DNA from: Spirochaetales bacterium
Lineage (GTDB): Bacteria > Spirochaetota > Spirochaetia > DSM-2461
Reading direction: 5' to 3'
DNA length: 64,000 nucleotides
Assembly (NCBI GenBank): GCA_022360655.1
Contig: JAKSCK010000237.1
Location: 26,091 to 90,090, forward strand
Numbering within the stretch: the first letter of the stretch is position 1; every line of letters starts with the position of its first letter. Positions 1 through 9,347 of the stretch are shown one piece after another. Under the pieces are notes generated by a model. The model saw only the letters and a list, made by a program, of their open reading frames with translations. It searched no databases and had not been told where the DNA came from. Position numbers and translations under genes: made by a program.

Positions 1-91
1 CAATGAGGAAGCGAACATTATCCTCCTCATCGTATTCCCATTCTTGAAAGATTTTTGTGAGGTCGGGAGGCTTCTTTCCTGAATTCTTCAC
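1..91 (-). CDS. N-terminus of a hypothetical protein running off the left edge (GTG start)
   Basis: Reverse strand reads (V/M)KNSGKKPPDLTKIFQEWEYDEEDNVRFLI without a stop to the window edge; below the ORF-track length cutoff. Confidence 0.45.
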   Translation of the reverse strand, partial: MKNSGKKPPDLTKIFQEWEYDEEDNVRFLI

Positions 92-130
92 TCTCAAATC
101 TTAATGCTTTTGAAATTAGATTCCCAAAAA

Positions 131-160
131 CAACCCCCTCAGGAATGAGGGGGTCGATAT
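131..160 (-). terminator. Rho-independent terminator downstream of mrp
   Basis: Minus strand ATCGACCCCCTC-attcct-GAGGGGGTTGTTTTT: perfect stem followed by a T-rich tract. Confidence 0.8.
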
Positions 161-199
161 AAATCATAAAAAGTTGGTGGGATTGGAGACGATTAAAAC

Positions 200-1222
200 C
201 TAGCCCTGGGAACGAATAACACTCACAGAAGCGGCTAGGCTACCAGCCATTTCCCGGAACACTCGCCGAGCTTCATCATCACCAGACTGGGCCATAAGAG
301 GCTCTCCAGCTTCTCCAGCTGCAGCAACCTCTGCTTCAAGAGGGAGTCGTCCCAGGAAAGGAGCTTCCATTTGTTGAGCGGCATCTTCACCAGCACCAGA
401 ACCAAAGATAGGACCCGCCATGTTTTCCACCACACCAAGAACAGGAACTTCAAGCTTGCGGAAGGCATCAATCCCCCGAAGCGTGTCACTGACGGAAACA
501 CCCTGTGGAGTGGTCACCACAACAGCTCCTGTCAATGGAAGCTGCTGTGCCAGACTCATTTGGGCATCACCAGTCCCAGGAGGTAAATCCACCACGAGGT
601 AATCTAACTCTCCCCATGCCACCTGGGTTACCAGCTGATTGATGGCATTGTGAATCATAGGGCCACGCCATACCAAAGCCTGTCCAGCAGGAATAAGAAA
701 TCCCATACTCATCATCTGAACGCCATGCTTTTCAACAGGTAAGAGCTTTCCATCCCGTTGATCTGGTTGGACATCCGTTCCAAGAACCTGAGGAATATTG
801 GGGCCATAAACATCCGCATCCAGGATGCCCACTTTGGCACCAGTGGAGGCCAACGCTAAAGCCAAATTGACGGCAACTGTGGTTTTTCCTACTCCACCTT
901 TTCCTGCACCCACAGCAATCACATTCTTAAAAGGAGCCTGATCAGCGGCCAATCGGGGATCAGCTGCAACCCGGGCTCCAAAGCGAATGGCAATATCAGA
1001 GGCCTCAGGAATATCCCGATGAAGCGCTTCCTCACAGTCCTTTCGAATCTTTTCCTTCATGGGACAGGCCGGAGTGGTGAGCATGACGGTGAATGATATA
1101 TCGTTTTCTGAGACTTTAAGGTCTTCGATAAAACCGAGGGACACGAGATCTTTGTGCAACTCTGGGTCTTCAACTGTTGCCAAAGACTTCAGGACACGTT
1201 CTTCCGTAATTGTGTTCGACAT
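200..1222 (-). CDS. mrp: Mrp/NBP35 family P-loop ATPase (Fe-S carrier) with N-terminal MIP18/DUF59 domain
   Basis: GKGGVGKTTVAVNLALALA deviant Walker A; DLPPGTGDAQ; N-terminal VLKSLATVEDPELHKDLVSLGFI. Start trimmed to MSNTITEERV. Confidence 0.93.
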   Translation of the reverse strand: MSNTITEERVLKSLATVEDPELHKDLVSLGFIEDLKVSENDISFTVMLTTPACPMKEKIRKDCEEALHRDIPEASDIAIRFGARVAADPRLAADQAPFKNVIAVGAGKGGVGKTTVAVNLALALASTGAKVGILDADVYGPNIPQVLGTDVQPDQRDGKLLPVEKHGVQMMSMGFLIPAGQALVWRGPMIHNAINQLVTQVAWGELDYLVVDLPPGTGDAQMSLAQQLPLTGAVVVTTPQGVSVSDTLRGIDAFRKLEVPVLGVVENMAGPIFGSGAGEDAAQQMEAPFLGRLPLEAEVAAAGEAGEPLMAQSGDDEARRVFREMAGSLAASVSVIRSQG

Positions 1223-1326
1223 AATGCACTCAATATATCCATGGGGACGACGAGGGGCAACGAAACCCCTCCAATTCAGGGGACATTCCACATTTTGTGG
1301 GAGAATCCTGAGGTTGAATGGAAGGT

Positions 1327-1560
1327 TTACATGGGTTTCTCTGGAACCGAACCATTCAGACGTTCAATCAAGGCAAAGGCAAGGGCCGCCCGTTGATTTC
1401 GATCATAGCGAGCTTCCAATTCTTCCAGAGCAAGCCGAAGGGCTCTTCCATTCTCAGAATCTTCAGTGAGAATTCCTTGGGTTCGCGCCATCTGGGCTTG
1501 ATTGATGCAGTAAACGGACTCACCACCGGTGAGCTGTTGTTCAATATCAGCAATGGACAT
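1327..1560 (-). CDS. Small conserved-looking hypothetical protein (77 aa) between iscA-like and mrp genes
   Basis: MSIADIEQQLTGGESVYCINQAQMARTQGILTEDSENGRALRLALEELEARYDRN...; ATG lies immediately after the iscA-like stop. Confidence 0.65.
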   Translation of the reverse strand: MSIADIEQQLTGGESVYCINQAQMARTQGILTEDSENGRALRLALEELEARYDRNQRAALAFALIERLNGSVPEKPM

Positions 1561-1561
1561 A

Positions 1562-1888
1562 TTAGGCCTGGAAACTTCCACCACAACCACATGTTTTTAC
1601 AGCATGGGGATTGATGAACCGGAAGCCGGATTTAACCAAATCATCCTCATAATCAATGGTGACCCCATCAAGATAACTGGCGCTATTCGGATCTGAGACA
1701 ATTCGGATCTCTGCATCTTCAAACAGAACTTCATCCAGTGGAAGGCTCACAGAATCAATGGTGGCCCGGTAGGCCATACCGGAACATCCACCCGGTTCAA
1801 CAGCTAAGCGAAGGGTATTGTCTATGCTCACATCCAAGTCTTTTAACCGCTCGTGGGCGGCAGAGGTGACATTGAGTCGTTCGATCAT
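1562..1888 (-). CDS. HesB/IscA/ErpA family iron-sulfur cluster assembly protein
   Basis: A-type carrier cysteine pattern: VEPGGCSGMAY and C-terminal CGCGGSF. Confidence 0.93.
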   Translation of the reverse strand: MIERLNVTSAAHERLKDLDVSIDNTLRLAVEPGGCSGMAYRATIDSVSLPLDEVLFEDAEIRIVSDPNSASYLDGVTIDYEDDLVKSGFRFINPHAVKTCGCGGSFQA

Positions 1889-1916
1889 TGCAAACTCCTT
1901 GAATGATATACTTAGG

Positions 1917-1945
1917 AATATATTACTTAGTTAGTTGTATATCAA
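1917..1945 (-). promoter_or_regulatory. Predicted sigma70-like promoter of the iscA-like/mrp operon
   Basis: Minus strand TTGATA - 17 nt - TATATT upstream of the iscA-like start. Confidence 0.5.
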
Positions 1946-2137
1946 TTTATGAATATATCCTAGGACAAGGGATGAGCATCACACAATTTTTCCCGTTTTC
2001 AATGTAAGAAAACTTTTATACTCTCTTCTCGCCTATGAAATGGAACTCTCGGATGACATGTTCTAAAGATCAGGAATGAAATCTCTTGTCTCTTTCATCG
2101 TCTCAGCGATACTGTGCAGCTCTACATGGAGGTTGGA

Positions 2138-2782
2138 ATGGAACTCACAACCCATCATTTGGTGGTTCATCAAGGCAAAACTCCTGTATTGAAGAATCTC
2201 TCTTTTTCCCTTCCAGCAGGCCATTCTTTGGTGATTCGTGGTACCAATGGCTGTGGAAAAACCACCCTGCTCCGAAGCCTTCTTGGATTACTACCAGTGA
2301 GTCATGGGGAGATTCGACTTAATCATATGATTATTGGCTCCCCCGAGTGGCTTAAGATACGTCATAAAATGGCTTGGGTTCCCCAGGAAGGGATTCTTCA
2401 TCGCTTTCCTATTTCCGCCTTAGAAGTGGTCACCATTGGAACGGCAGGAAGGAAGTTGAGAGCAAAACACCGAAAGGACATTGTGTTCTCAGCCCTCGAG
2501 TCTGTCGAAGCTCTGCATTTGCAACAGCGTTGCTATCACCGATTATCAGGAGGCGAACGTCAGCGTATATCCCTTGCCCGCTGCCTTGCTCAGGGGGCCG
2601 AAATTCTGCTCTTGGATGAGCCAGGAACAGGCTTGGATCAGGAGTCGCGTCATCGACTCTCCAATCTCCTATTGCAACTCAACAAACAGGGGGTCTCTCT
2701 TTTGGCCGTCACCCATGATCAAGAACTGTTCTCTAACCAATCCTGGGAAACGAGGGTTCTCAAAGAAGGTCAATTATGCTGA
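2138..2782 (+). CDS. Metal (zinc/manganese-type) ABC transporter ATP-binding protein
   Basis: Walker A GTNGCGKTTLL, signature LSGGERQRISLARCLA, Walker B ILLLDEP; next to ZnuB/ZnuA-like genes. Start trimmed to MELTTHHLVV. Confidence 0.88.
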   Translation: MELTTHHLVVHQGKTPVLKNLSFSLPAGHSLVIRGTNGCGKTTLLRSLLGLLPVSHGEIRLNHMIIGSPEWLKIRHKMAWVPQEGILHRFPISALEVVTIGTAGRKLRAKHRKDIVFSALESVEALHLQQRCYHRLSGGERQRISLARCLAQGAEILLLDEPGTGLDQESRHRLSNLLLQLNKQGVSLLAVTHDQELFSNQSWETRVLKEGQLC

Positions 2783-3603
2783 ACCTCCTGTCCTATCCAC
2801 CAGTTCTTCGCGGTCTCTTTGTCCTTCTCACAGCCTCCGCCACCTTTCCCATTGCTGGGGCATGGGTGATTCGCCTCAACCTCCTCCCTTACCGGTTTAT
2901 GCTCATGCATGGGGCTTTGCTGGGAGGAGCATTAGGCTTGGCACTCAACCTTCCCCCACTCCTCTCTGTGATTGTTGTGAATCTACTCTTGGTGCTGTTG
3001 GCTGACCTTCTCACCAATCAGGGACATATGGATGGGGGGATGGCCACAATGGCTCTGATGATTGCCTCACTGGGCGGAGCCTCAGCACTGGCATCAGGAG
3101 CGGGAGTCTCTGCCCAAGAAACCACGAATCTGCTATGGGGTGATCTTTTTGCCGTATCACCAACAGAGGCCACGATGGCTTTGATCTTTTGCCTTGGGCT
3201 TGTGCTGTATTCCCAAAAGGCTGATTTACAAATCTCCGCTCTGATTTTTGATCAGGACGTGGCCTATACCTCTGGTGTGAATTCTCAAAGAATCCACCGA
3301 ACATTGCTTCTCATCACAGCCCTGACTGTGGCCTTTGCCATGCGTGTTGCCGGAGCCTTGCTATTGGATGCTCTGATGCTCGTGCCAGCCCTGGCCGCTT
3401 CTGTGAGCGCCCACAGCATGAAATCCCTCTATCGAAAATCTTCGTTAATTGGTCTTATTATTGGTGTCAGTGGTTTCATCCTCGCCTTAGCAACCAATCT
3501 TCCCGTAGGGGCATCAACAGCCCTTACTGGGGCTGTTGTTCTGGGGATATCCATCATCATGGCCCGAATCCCTCGGGCAAGGAGTCATCATGAAGAATTG
3601 TAA
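2776..3603 (+). CDS. Metal ABC transporter permease (ZnuB/ABC-3 family)
   Basis: Polytopic ABC-3-like protein (GALLLDALMLVPALAASVSA), overlapping the upstream ATPase gene. Confidence 0.88.
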   Translation: MLNLLSYPPVLRGLFVLLTASATFPIAGAWVIRLNLLPYRFMLMHGALLGGALGLALNLPPLLSVIVVNLLLVLLADLLTNQGHMDGGMATMALMIASLGGASALASGAGVSAQETTNLLWGDLFAVSPTEATMALIFCLGLVLYSQKADLQISALIFDQDVAYTSGVNSQRIHRTLLLITALTVAFAMRVAGALLLDALMLVPALAASVSAHSMKSLYRKSSLIGLIIGVSGFILALATNLPVGASTALTGAVVLGISIIMARIPRARSHHEEL

Positions 3604-4342
3604 GTTCTTCCGTTTTCTTTTTGGGATGCTATTTCTTCTCATGGCCTCCCTTTCCTTGGGAGCCCAGAATCTCAAGGTTGTGGCCACTACAGAATGGACC
3701 GCAGCCTTTTGTCGAGCGGCAGGAATTGAGTCGGTGTATACTTTGGCACCATCGGCTCTCCGCCATCCCCCAGACTATGGTTTACGCCCGGCTGATATTC
3801 CCGTTCTTGCAGAGGCGGACTTTATTGTGTTTGCCGGTTATGAGGGAATGATGGAACGAATTCGCTCCACAGCTCCCAAGGCCCAGCTCATCAAAATCAC
3901 CACCACTTATGCCCCCAAGGATATTGTGGCATCCGTCACCCTTTTGGCTGAACGTGCGGGCACTCAGGGGGCCGCTCAGCAAGGTCTTAAAGAGATTCAA
4001 GAGGCCTGGGATGAGGGACGTGAGATGGTGCTTCAAGCAGGTCTTGCGGGAAAAAATGTGGCAGCCCATGTGTTTCAGGCCCCCTTTCTTAAACAAATGG
4101 GAATGACCATTGTTCACCGTTTTGGTCCCATGCCTCCCACTCCTGCCAACATTGCCAAGGCCGCAAAAAGTGGTGCCGAATTGGTGGTGGACAATTGGCA
4201 TAATCCAGTTTCTTCCCCCATCCGCGAGGTGCTTCCTGAAACGCTTTATGCGGAGCTATTCAACTTTCCAGGACGATTAGACACGGTGGATCTGAAGGAC
4301 GTGATTTGCGCCAACGCCAAGCTGTTCATCCAGGCCCAGTAA
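3590..4342 (+). CDS. Metal ABC transporter substrate-binding protein (ZnuA-like)
   Basis: Signal peptide MKNCKFFRFLFGMLFLLMASLSLGAQ, LKVVATTEWTAAFCRAAG, third gene of the metal ABC operon. Confidence 0.78.
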   Translation: MKNCKFFRFLFGMLFLLMASLSLGAQNLKVVATTEWTAAFCRAAGIESVYTLAPSALRHPPDYGLRPADIPVLAEADFIVFAGYEGMMERIRSTAPKAQLIKITTTYAPKDIVASVTLLAERAGTQGAAQQGLKEIQEAWDEGREMVLQAGLAGKNVAAHVFQAPFLKQMGMTIVHRFGPMPPTPANIAKAAKSGAELVVDNWHNPVSSPIREVLPETLYAELFNFPGRLDTVDLKDVICANAKLFIQAQ

Positions 4343-4349
4343 TCACAGA

Positions 4350-4385
4350 ACCCCTTCCCCGCAGAGGCGAGGAAGGGGTCGATTT
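4350..4385 (-). terminator. Intergenic hairpin, probable terminator between convergent genes
   Basis: ACCCCTTCC ... GGAAGGGGT stem between convergent stops; minus strand begins ATCGACCCC like other terminators in this window. Confidence 0.55.
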
Positions 4386-4387
4386 CA

Positions 4388-7300
4388 TCAAAGAAGTCCC
4401 AAACGCAATCCAACCGAAAAGGTAAAAGCCGGTTCCGTGTTCACATCAGAGGAAAAGAACCACATTCGCCCTTCAAGATAAGGCGCCAAATAGGTGAGAA
4501 AACGCCGATTCGCAAAGGTAATTTTAGGAATTTCTGTCTGGAGAACCACAGCGGACATCACCCCTCCACCGGCCGAACCCAGGGACGTAAAATAGGTGAA
4601 ATTGGCCCCAATGGCCAAGGAGAGCGAAATGGGCTCCCAAGAGGGACCCCACCAATACCCCAGGGGAAGATACACCATGTTGGCCAACAAGGTGGCTCCA
4701 ACAGCGGCACCTGAAACTCGAGCTGGAAGGGTTTTGCCTTTCACCGTGACATGATCGGGAGCCCAACCTGCACTCACCTGCAGTTTGACATTGTCATCAA
4801 AGAAGGTGAGTCCCAGTCCGGCATTCACCCAGGTGGCCCCCAGAGCCGCCACATCAAGGTACATGCCTTGAACAAAGGATGGCACCTCATACCGTCCCGA
4901 GGAGCCAGGGCGCACAGAAACCGAGACATCTTTTAAAGCTCGATCATCCTCTGACTGCCCAGAAATCAGGAGTTCTCCATTAAAACGTCCATCAGCAGGA
5001 GATTCATCCAAACTCAATTCTGGTGGGGTTTTATCCAGTCGAAGAATGGTTCGGGCATAGGCCCATTCGTCATTCTGGAAACCTGCACGCACCAAGAGGG
5101 AAAGAGTCCCATCCGAAAGATCAGAGGTGTCTAAAAGATATTTCCAATCCTCTTTTCCACCGGCCCTTTTGAACGTTAATCCTCCATCAAAACTCAGCTC
5201 AATAGAAAGGGCTTTAGGGGCTTTGATTTTATTAGAACGTTGAGAAGACGGTTCCTGAGATGGTTCATTTTGGTCTACAGAATGGTTCTCATCCTCCAAC
5301 CAATAACCACATTGTCCTGTGATTTGGGGATATTCTCCCACAGCAGAGAAGGGAGGAAGGGAGTTTATGAGCACCCAAGGCCCCTCTTCTTTCAGAGTGA
5401 ATTGCCTCTCCTTACCCTGGATGCGATCTGAACCAGCCAGCACATCGACACGAATACTCCGATTCCCTGCCGGAAGTTCTCCAGGAGAAAAGAGACGCTC
5501 AAACAAGCCCTCATCACCAAATTCAAGAGGACCATAATCTTTGCCATCCACCACCAGAAGAAGAGTATCTGAGGCTTGGACCCCTTCCACATGACCGGCA
5601 AGATGGAAGTAAGGACCTTCTTCTCCCCCCTCTAGGGGAAGAGTCAGGAAGGGCTGCACCACCCGGGTTCCACTGCCTATGAGAAGACTACGCGTCACAG
5701 CTGTGGAATTCCCAGCTTGGTCCACCGCTTCCATTCGTAACAGAACGGGTCCACTCTCCAAAACAGGAAGTTCAAGTTTTTTGTGGAAGACACCTTTTTC
5801 TGAAAGAACCCCTTCCACCAAAGTGGTTCCATCACGTTCCAAAACATAGTGAAAAGATGCAAGCCCTCCCGGTTCTACAAGACGCCCTTCCAACACCATG
5901 GATCCTGCAACCTCCAATCCTTCTGGAGGCTGGCTCAACTGGAGGCGCGGCGCTTGATTATCCACATCCAGGATTCCTGCCAGCAAAGCCTCATCTCCGG
6001 CTCCATCCACCACCTTCACCAACAGAGAATGCACACCATCTTCCAACACCGAGGTATCTAAGACATAGAACCATTCCACTGGCTTCTGTTGATTGTTAAA
6101 GAGAGAATCCAAGTTCTGGAGAGAGTCTGAATCCTTGTCTTGGGAAAGACGCTGAGTGGAGTCCCCTTCTGCATCAAGAGATTCGCCAGCCTCTTCCTCA
6201 GATTCCTGCTGGGAAGGAGTTTCACTGGAATTTCGTTCAGGAAAATTCTCTGAAGTAAGATTGGACAAAGAATGGATGTCATCAGCCGACACCATCCCAT
6301 CCGCTTGGGCTGCTACAAAGGTTTGACCATGATCAAAGGACAGCAACACAGATTGAATCCCATTCTCATCCTGTGCAATTCCTGATATTCGGGTGGCATG
6401 GCGAGCTGGCAATCCCACAACAGGTTCCAGAATCTCCACATGGGCTTCTTTTCGAGAAAGCTGGAAAACAACCAAAGATGGTGCACTGATGTTTCCTACA
6501 GCATCTTCGGCTTCCACCTCAAGTCGATGTGTTCCATCCTCCAATTCACCAAGAGGAAGAGGAACTCGGAATGACGATCCTCCTGGCAACTCTCGCCAAT
6601 ACCCTCCATCCACCCGCCAACGCACCTGGGCCACCGTATCATCATCCATCACAAGGCCAGCCAAATCCACAGGACCTCGAACAACAGATCCCGGAACAGG
6701 AGTTTGAATGACTGTATGTGGTGCATCAATTTGAGCATTGTATTCAAGATTCAAAGGCTCTTTAAAACGATTCCCCGCTTCATCCTCTGCCACCAAGGAA
6801 AGCTCGCCGCTTTCTGCCCCAATCTCCAAAGGCAAAACCCAGTATTGGCTTTTCAAAGAGGCTTGAGCAATGATGTTCTCTTGGGAATCCTCCACATACA
6901 GTTCTGCTGGCCACTCCTGGTTTTTCCATTGATACAAGAGAGTCGCTCGCGCCCCCATTGTGGTGGGGGTCATGGCCTCCTTAATAGGCTCTGGCACCGT
7001 GGTATCAATCGTGAGGGGAGCAATGTGTTCGGAGTGATTCCCTGAATCATCAAAGGCTTGAATCACCAGCAGTCCAGAAGCATCTGATTGATACTCAGGA
7101 TTCAACTCAAAGGAAAAAATCCTTTGGTCTCCATCTTCTTCAAGAGAGATTTCTTGGGGAGCTTGATCTTGGAATTTCCAAGTGAGCTTGGCCACGCCTC
7201 CCTCATCTTGAACCGTTCCCTTCACCGTAAGCGTTTCTCGAACCCATTCCGGGATGGGCTCATCAAGTAGAAGAACTGGTGGTGTAAAATCCGTTTGCAC

Positions 7301-9310
7301 TTGAAAGGTTTTTGACCGTGAACCATCTGGAAGAACAAGAGCCAAAGGGGGACTGGTTCCCATTTCACCAGCCTCAATTTTTAAGGACGACCCCTCAGCG
7401 CGCAAACGCGCTATCGGGGTTTCCGGAACAAGAACAGCACCCAGAGCGGAGTCTCTGGTCCAACCTTCCAGTTCAGCACCGAGCACAAGTGGGAATACAC
7501 CCGAATCCGAGGGAAGCGCTATTTCAATGGCATCAGAATACTGGCGTGGATTGGTCAAAAGACCTGTCTCATCAGGAGCCCCTTCTTGAAAGATTCCCGT
7601 TGCCAGAGGAATTAAGGGTTGAAAACCATCCGTTCCCTGGAGTTCAAAACGCCATACTCGTGCTTCTTTACTTTTTGGGATTCGCAAAGTAAAGCCATGA
7701 TGAGTGGGATCCTCCACCAAGGATTTAAGAGAAAGCCTTTGTTCACTGCCATCCTCTCCAAGACAGAGAAGAGTTAAGCCTCGGTTGACAGAAGAAATCA
7801 CAGAACCAGTGATCTCACCTCCATTCATGGGGAACACCATTCCAGGTTTCCACGGTTCACTCTCTTCGAATCCAGCAAAGGACACCGAATGGAGCGTGAT
7901 GTAGGAAGGAGGGGGAACACGTAAAAGAGGAATCATTATTTTTTCCCCAAGAATACCGTGAGAATCTTCCCCCTGAATCGTCAATACCGATTCTCCAGCT
8001 CTTCCTGCTGGAACGTTTAATGTCCAGAGCCCCCCCACATCATCTATGCGTCCGGTCTCTTCCCCATAGGTCCAGAGAAGGGTCCCCTCTCCATCATCAT
8101 CTTGAAAGGATCCTGTGAGAACAAAGCTTTGGGTCTTTACCCTCTGAGGAAGTTCATCCCCCCCATCCCATTCCACAATGGGGCGGTCAGCCTCCCGATC
8201 AACGGGTATACGGGGCTTGATTTCTGTGATGTTTCCCGCTCCATCCTTGGCTTGAATCCGTACATCGATTTGAGAAGCATTTCCAGGAAGGATGAGATCA
8301 AATGTCCATCGAGAATCGCCCCTTCTCAAAGGCACTTCAAGGGGAGCTTCTTTTGGCAGAAGAATTTGAAGAGACTCCACCCCCGAAGGGTCGGACACAT
8401 GTCCACTCAAAAAGACATTTCCAGGAACGGGTGAATAAGATTTCTCCTCCTTTATGGGAAAATCCAATTCCAATAAAGGGCCACCATTGTCCACAAAGAA
8501 CAGAAAGGGAACTTGAGATTGTAAACCTTGAGAATCAGTGGAACGGAACCACCACACCACTGGGCCGTCTTCTATTTTCCGAGAATCAACGGGAAGAGAA
8601 AAGGAAACTTGCGTAGGAGAACTCTTCTTTCGAAATGATAAGGGAATCCATTCTTCTCCACCATCTTGAGACAGCTCTAATGAAGCCATTCCATTGCTGT
8701 CTTCAAACTGTCCTTTAAAAACAGATTTGCCGGAAATAACTGTTCCAGAAACAGGACTCTCAATGCCGCCTCGAGGAGCTCCCATATCCACGATGAAAGG
8801 AAGTTGAATGACATCACTCTCGATACCATTGATGTCAAAAGAACGTGCCTCAAGAACATGGGCTCCATCTCCAAAAGCTTCCACATCCAAAACAATGGAC
8901 CAAGAGGTTTTTCCTGAAGCCTCATGCCATTGCCCTTCATCCACCCGAACTTCCACCCGGGACACACCATCATCATCAAGAGCTGTTCCGATGATGGGTA
9001 AGCGCCGGCCAACATGGGCATGGGGCTTTGGGTGAGCGATGGCTAAAAGTGGAACATCCGTCTGAGGATCAACAGTAAAGTCAAACGGGCCTTCCAAGCG
9101 CACATTTCCGGCCTCGTCCTCACTCCGAACAATGAGGTTATGCTTCCCTTCCTCAAGTTCATCCAAGTTGATGGAAAATGACCAATGGGAATCGCCATCC
9201 ACCGGCTCAAAGGCATATTCTTCTGCATTCCCTCCTGCAAAGAGGGGCAGAAGAACTGCAAAAAACAGAGGTAATATCACTGCAGACTTTTTATGATGAT
9301 TTTTATTCAT
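4388..9310 (-). CDS. Giant Ig-like-repeat surface protein with signal peptide and putative C-terminal beta-barrel
   Basis: Signal peptide VILPLFFAVLLPLFAGGNAEE; many repeats of the D...P.L....P..G..V.G...D..G pattern; last ~180 aa alternate aromatic/hydrophobic strands ending FSVGLRLGLL. Confidence 0.75.
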   Translation of the reverse strand: MNKNHHKKSAVILPLFFAVLLPLFAGGNAEEYAFEPVDGDSHWSFSINLDELEEGKHNLIVRSEDEAGNVRLEGPFDFTVDPQTDVPLLAIAHPKPHAHVGRRLPIIGTALDDDGVSRVEVRVDEGQWHEASGKTSWSIVLDVEAFGDGAHVLEARSFDINGIESDVIQLPFIVDMGAPRGGIESPVSGTVISGKSVFKGQFEDSNGMASLELSQDGGEEWIPLSFRKKSSPTQVSFSLPVDSRKIEDGPVVWWFRSTDSQGLQSQVPFLFFVDNGGPLLELDFPIKEEKSYSPVPGNVFLSGHVSDPSGVESLQILLPKEAPLEVPLRRGDSRWTFDLILPGNASQIDVRIQAKDGAGNITEIKPRIPVDREADRPIVEWDGGDELPQRVKTQSFVLTGSFQDDDGEGTLLWTYGEETGRIDDVGGLWTLNVPAGRAGESVLTIQGEDSHGILGEKIMIPLLRVPPPSYITLHSVSFAGFEESEPWKPGMVFPMNGGEITGSVISSVNRGLTLLCLGEDGSEQRLSLKSLVEDPTHHGFTLRIPKSKEARVWRFELQGTDGFQPLIPLATGIFQEGAPDETGLLTNPRQYSDAIEIALPSDSGVFPLVLGAELEGWTRDSALGAVLVPETPIARLRAEGSSLKIEAGEMGTSPPLALVLPDGSRSKTFQVQTDFTPPVLLLDEPIPEWVRETLTVKGTVQDEGGVAKLTWKFQDQAPQEISLEEDGDQRIFSFELNPEYQSDASGLLVIQAFDDSGNHSEHIAPLTIDTTVPEPIKEAMTPTTMGARATLLYQWKNQEWPAELYVEDSQENIIAQASLKSQYWVLPLEIGAESGELSLVAEDEAGNRFKEPLNLEYNAQIDAPHTVIQTPVPGSVVRGPVDLAGLVMDDDTVAQVRWRVDGGYWRELPGGSSFRVPLPLGELEDGTHRLEVEAEDAVGNISAPSLVVFQLSRKEAHVEILEPVVGLPARHATRISGIAQDENGIQSVLLSFDHGQTFVAAQADGMVSADDIHSLSNLTSENFPERNSSETPSQQESEEEAGESLDAEGDSTQRLSQDKDSDSLQNLDSLFNNQQKPVEWFYVLDTSVLEDGVHSLLVKVVDGAGDEALLAGILDVDNQAPRLQLSQPPEGLEVAGSMVLEGRLVEPGGLASFHYVLERDGTTLVEGVLSEKGVFHKKLELPVLESGPVLLRMEAVDQAGNSTAVTRSLLIGSGTRVVQPFLTLPLEGGEEGPYFHLAGHVEGVQASDTLLLVVDGKDYGPLEFGDEGLFERLFSPGELPAGNRSIRVDVLAGSDRIQGKERQFTLKEEGPWVLINSLPPFSAVGEYPQITGQCGYWLEDENHSVDQNEPSQEPSSQRSNKIKAPKALSIELSFDGGLTFKRAGGKEDWKYLLDTSDLSDGTLSLLVRAGFQNDEWAYARTILRLDKTPPELSLDESPADGRFNGELLISGQSEDDRALKDVSVSVRPGSSGRYEVPSFVQGMYLDVAALGATWVNAGLGLTFFDDNVKLQVSAGWAPDHVTVKGKTLPARVSGAAVGATLLANMVYLPLGYWWGPSWEPISLSLAIGANFTYFTSLGSAGGGVMSAVVLQTEIPKITFANRRFLTYLAPYLEGRMWFFSSDVNTEPAFTFSVGLRLGLL

Positions 9311-9347
9311 ATTCCCCCCTTGCTGTCAGAAACATGTTTGTGAGAAT

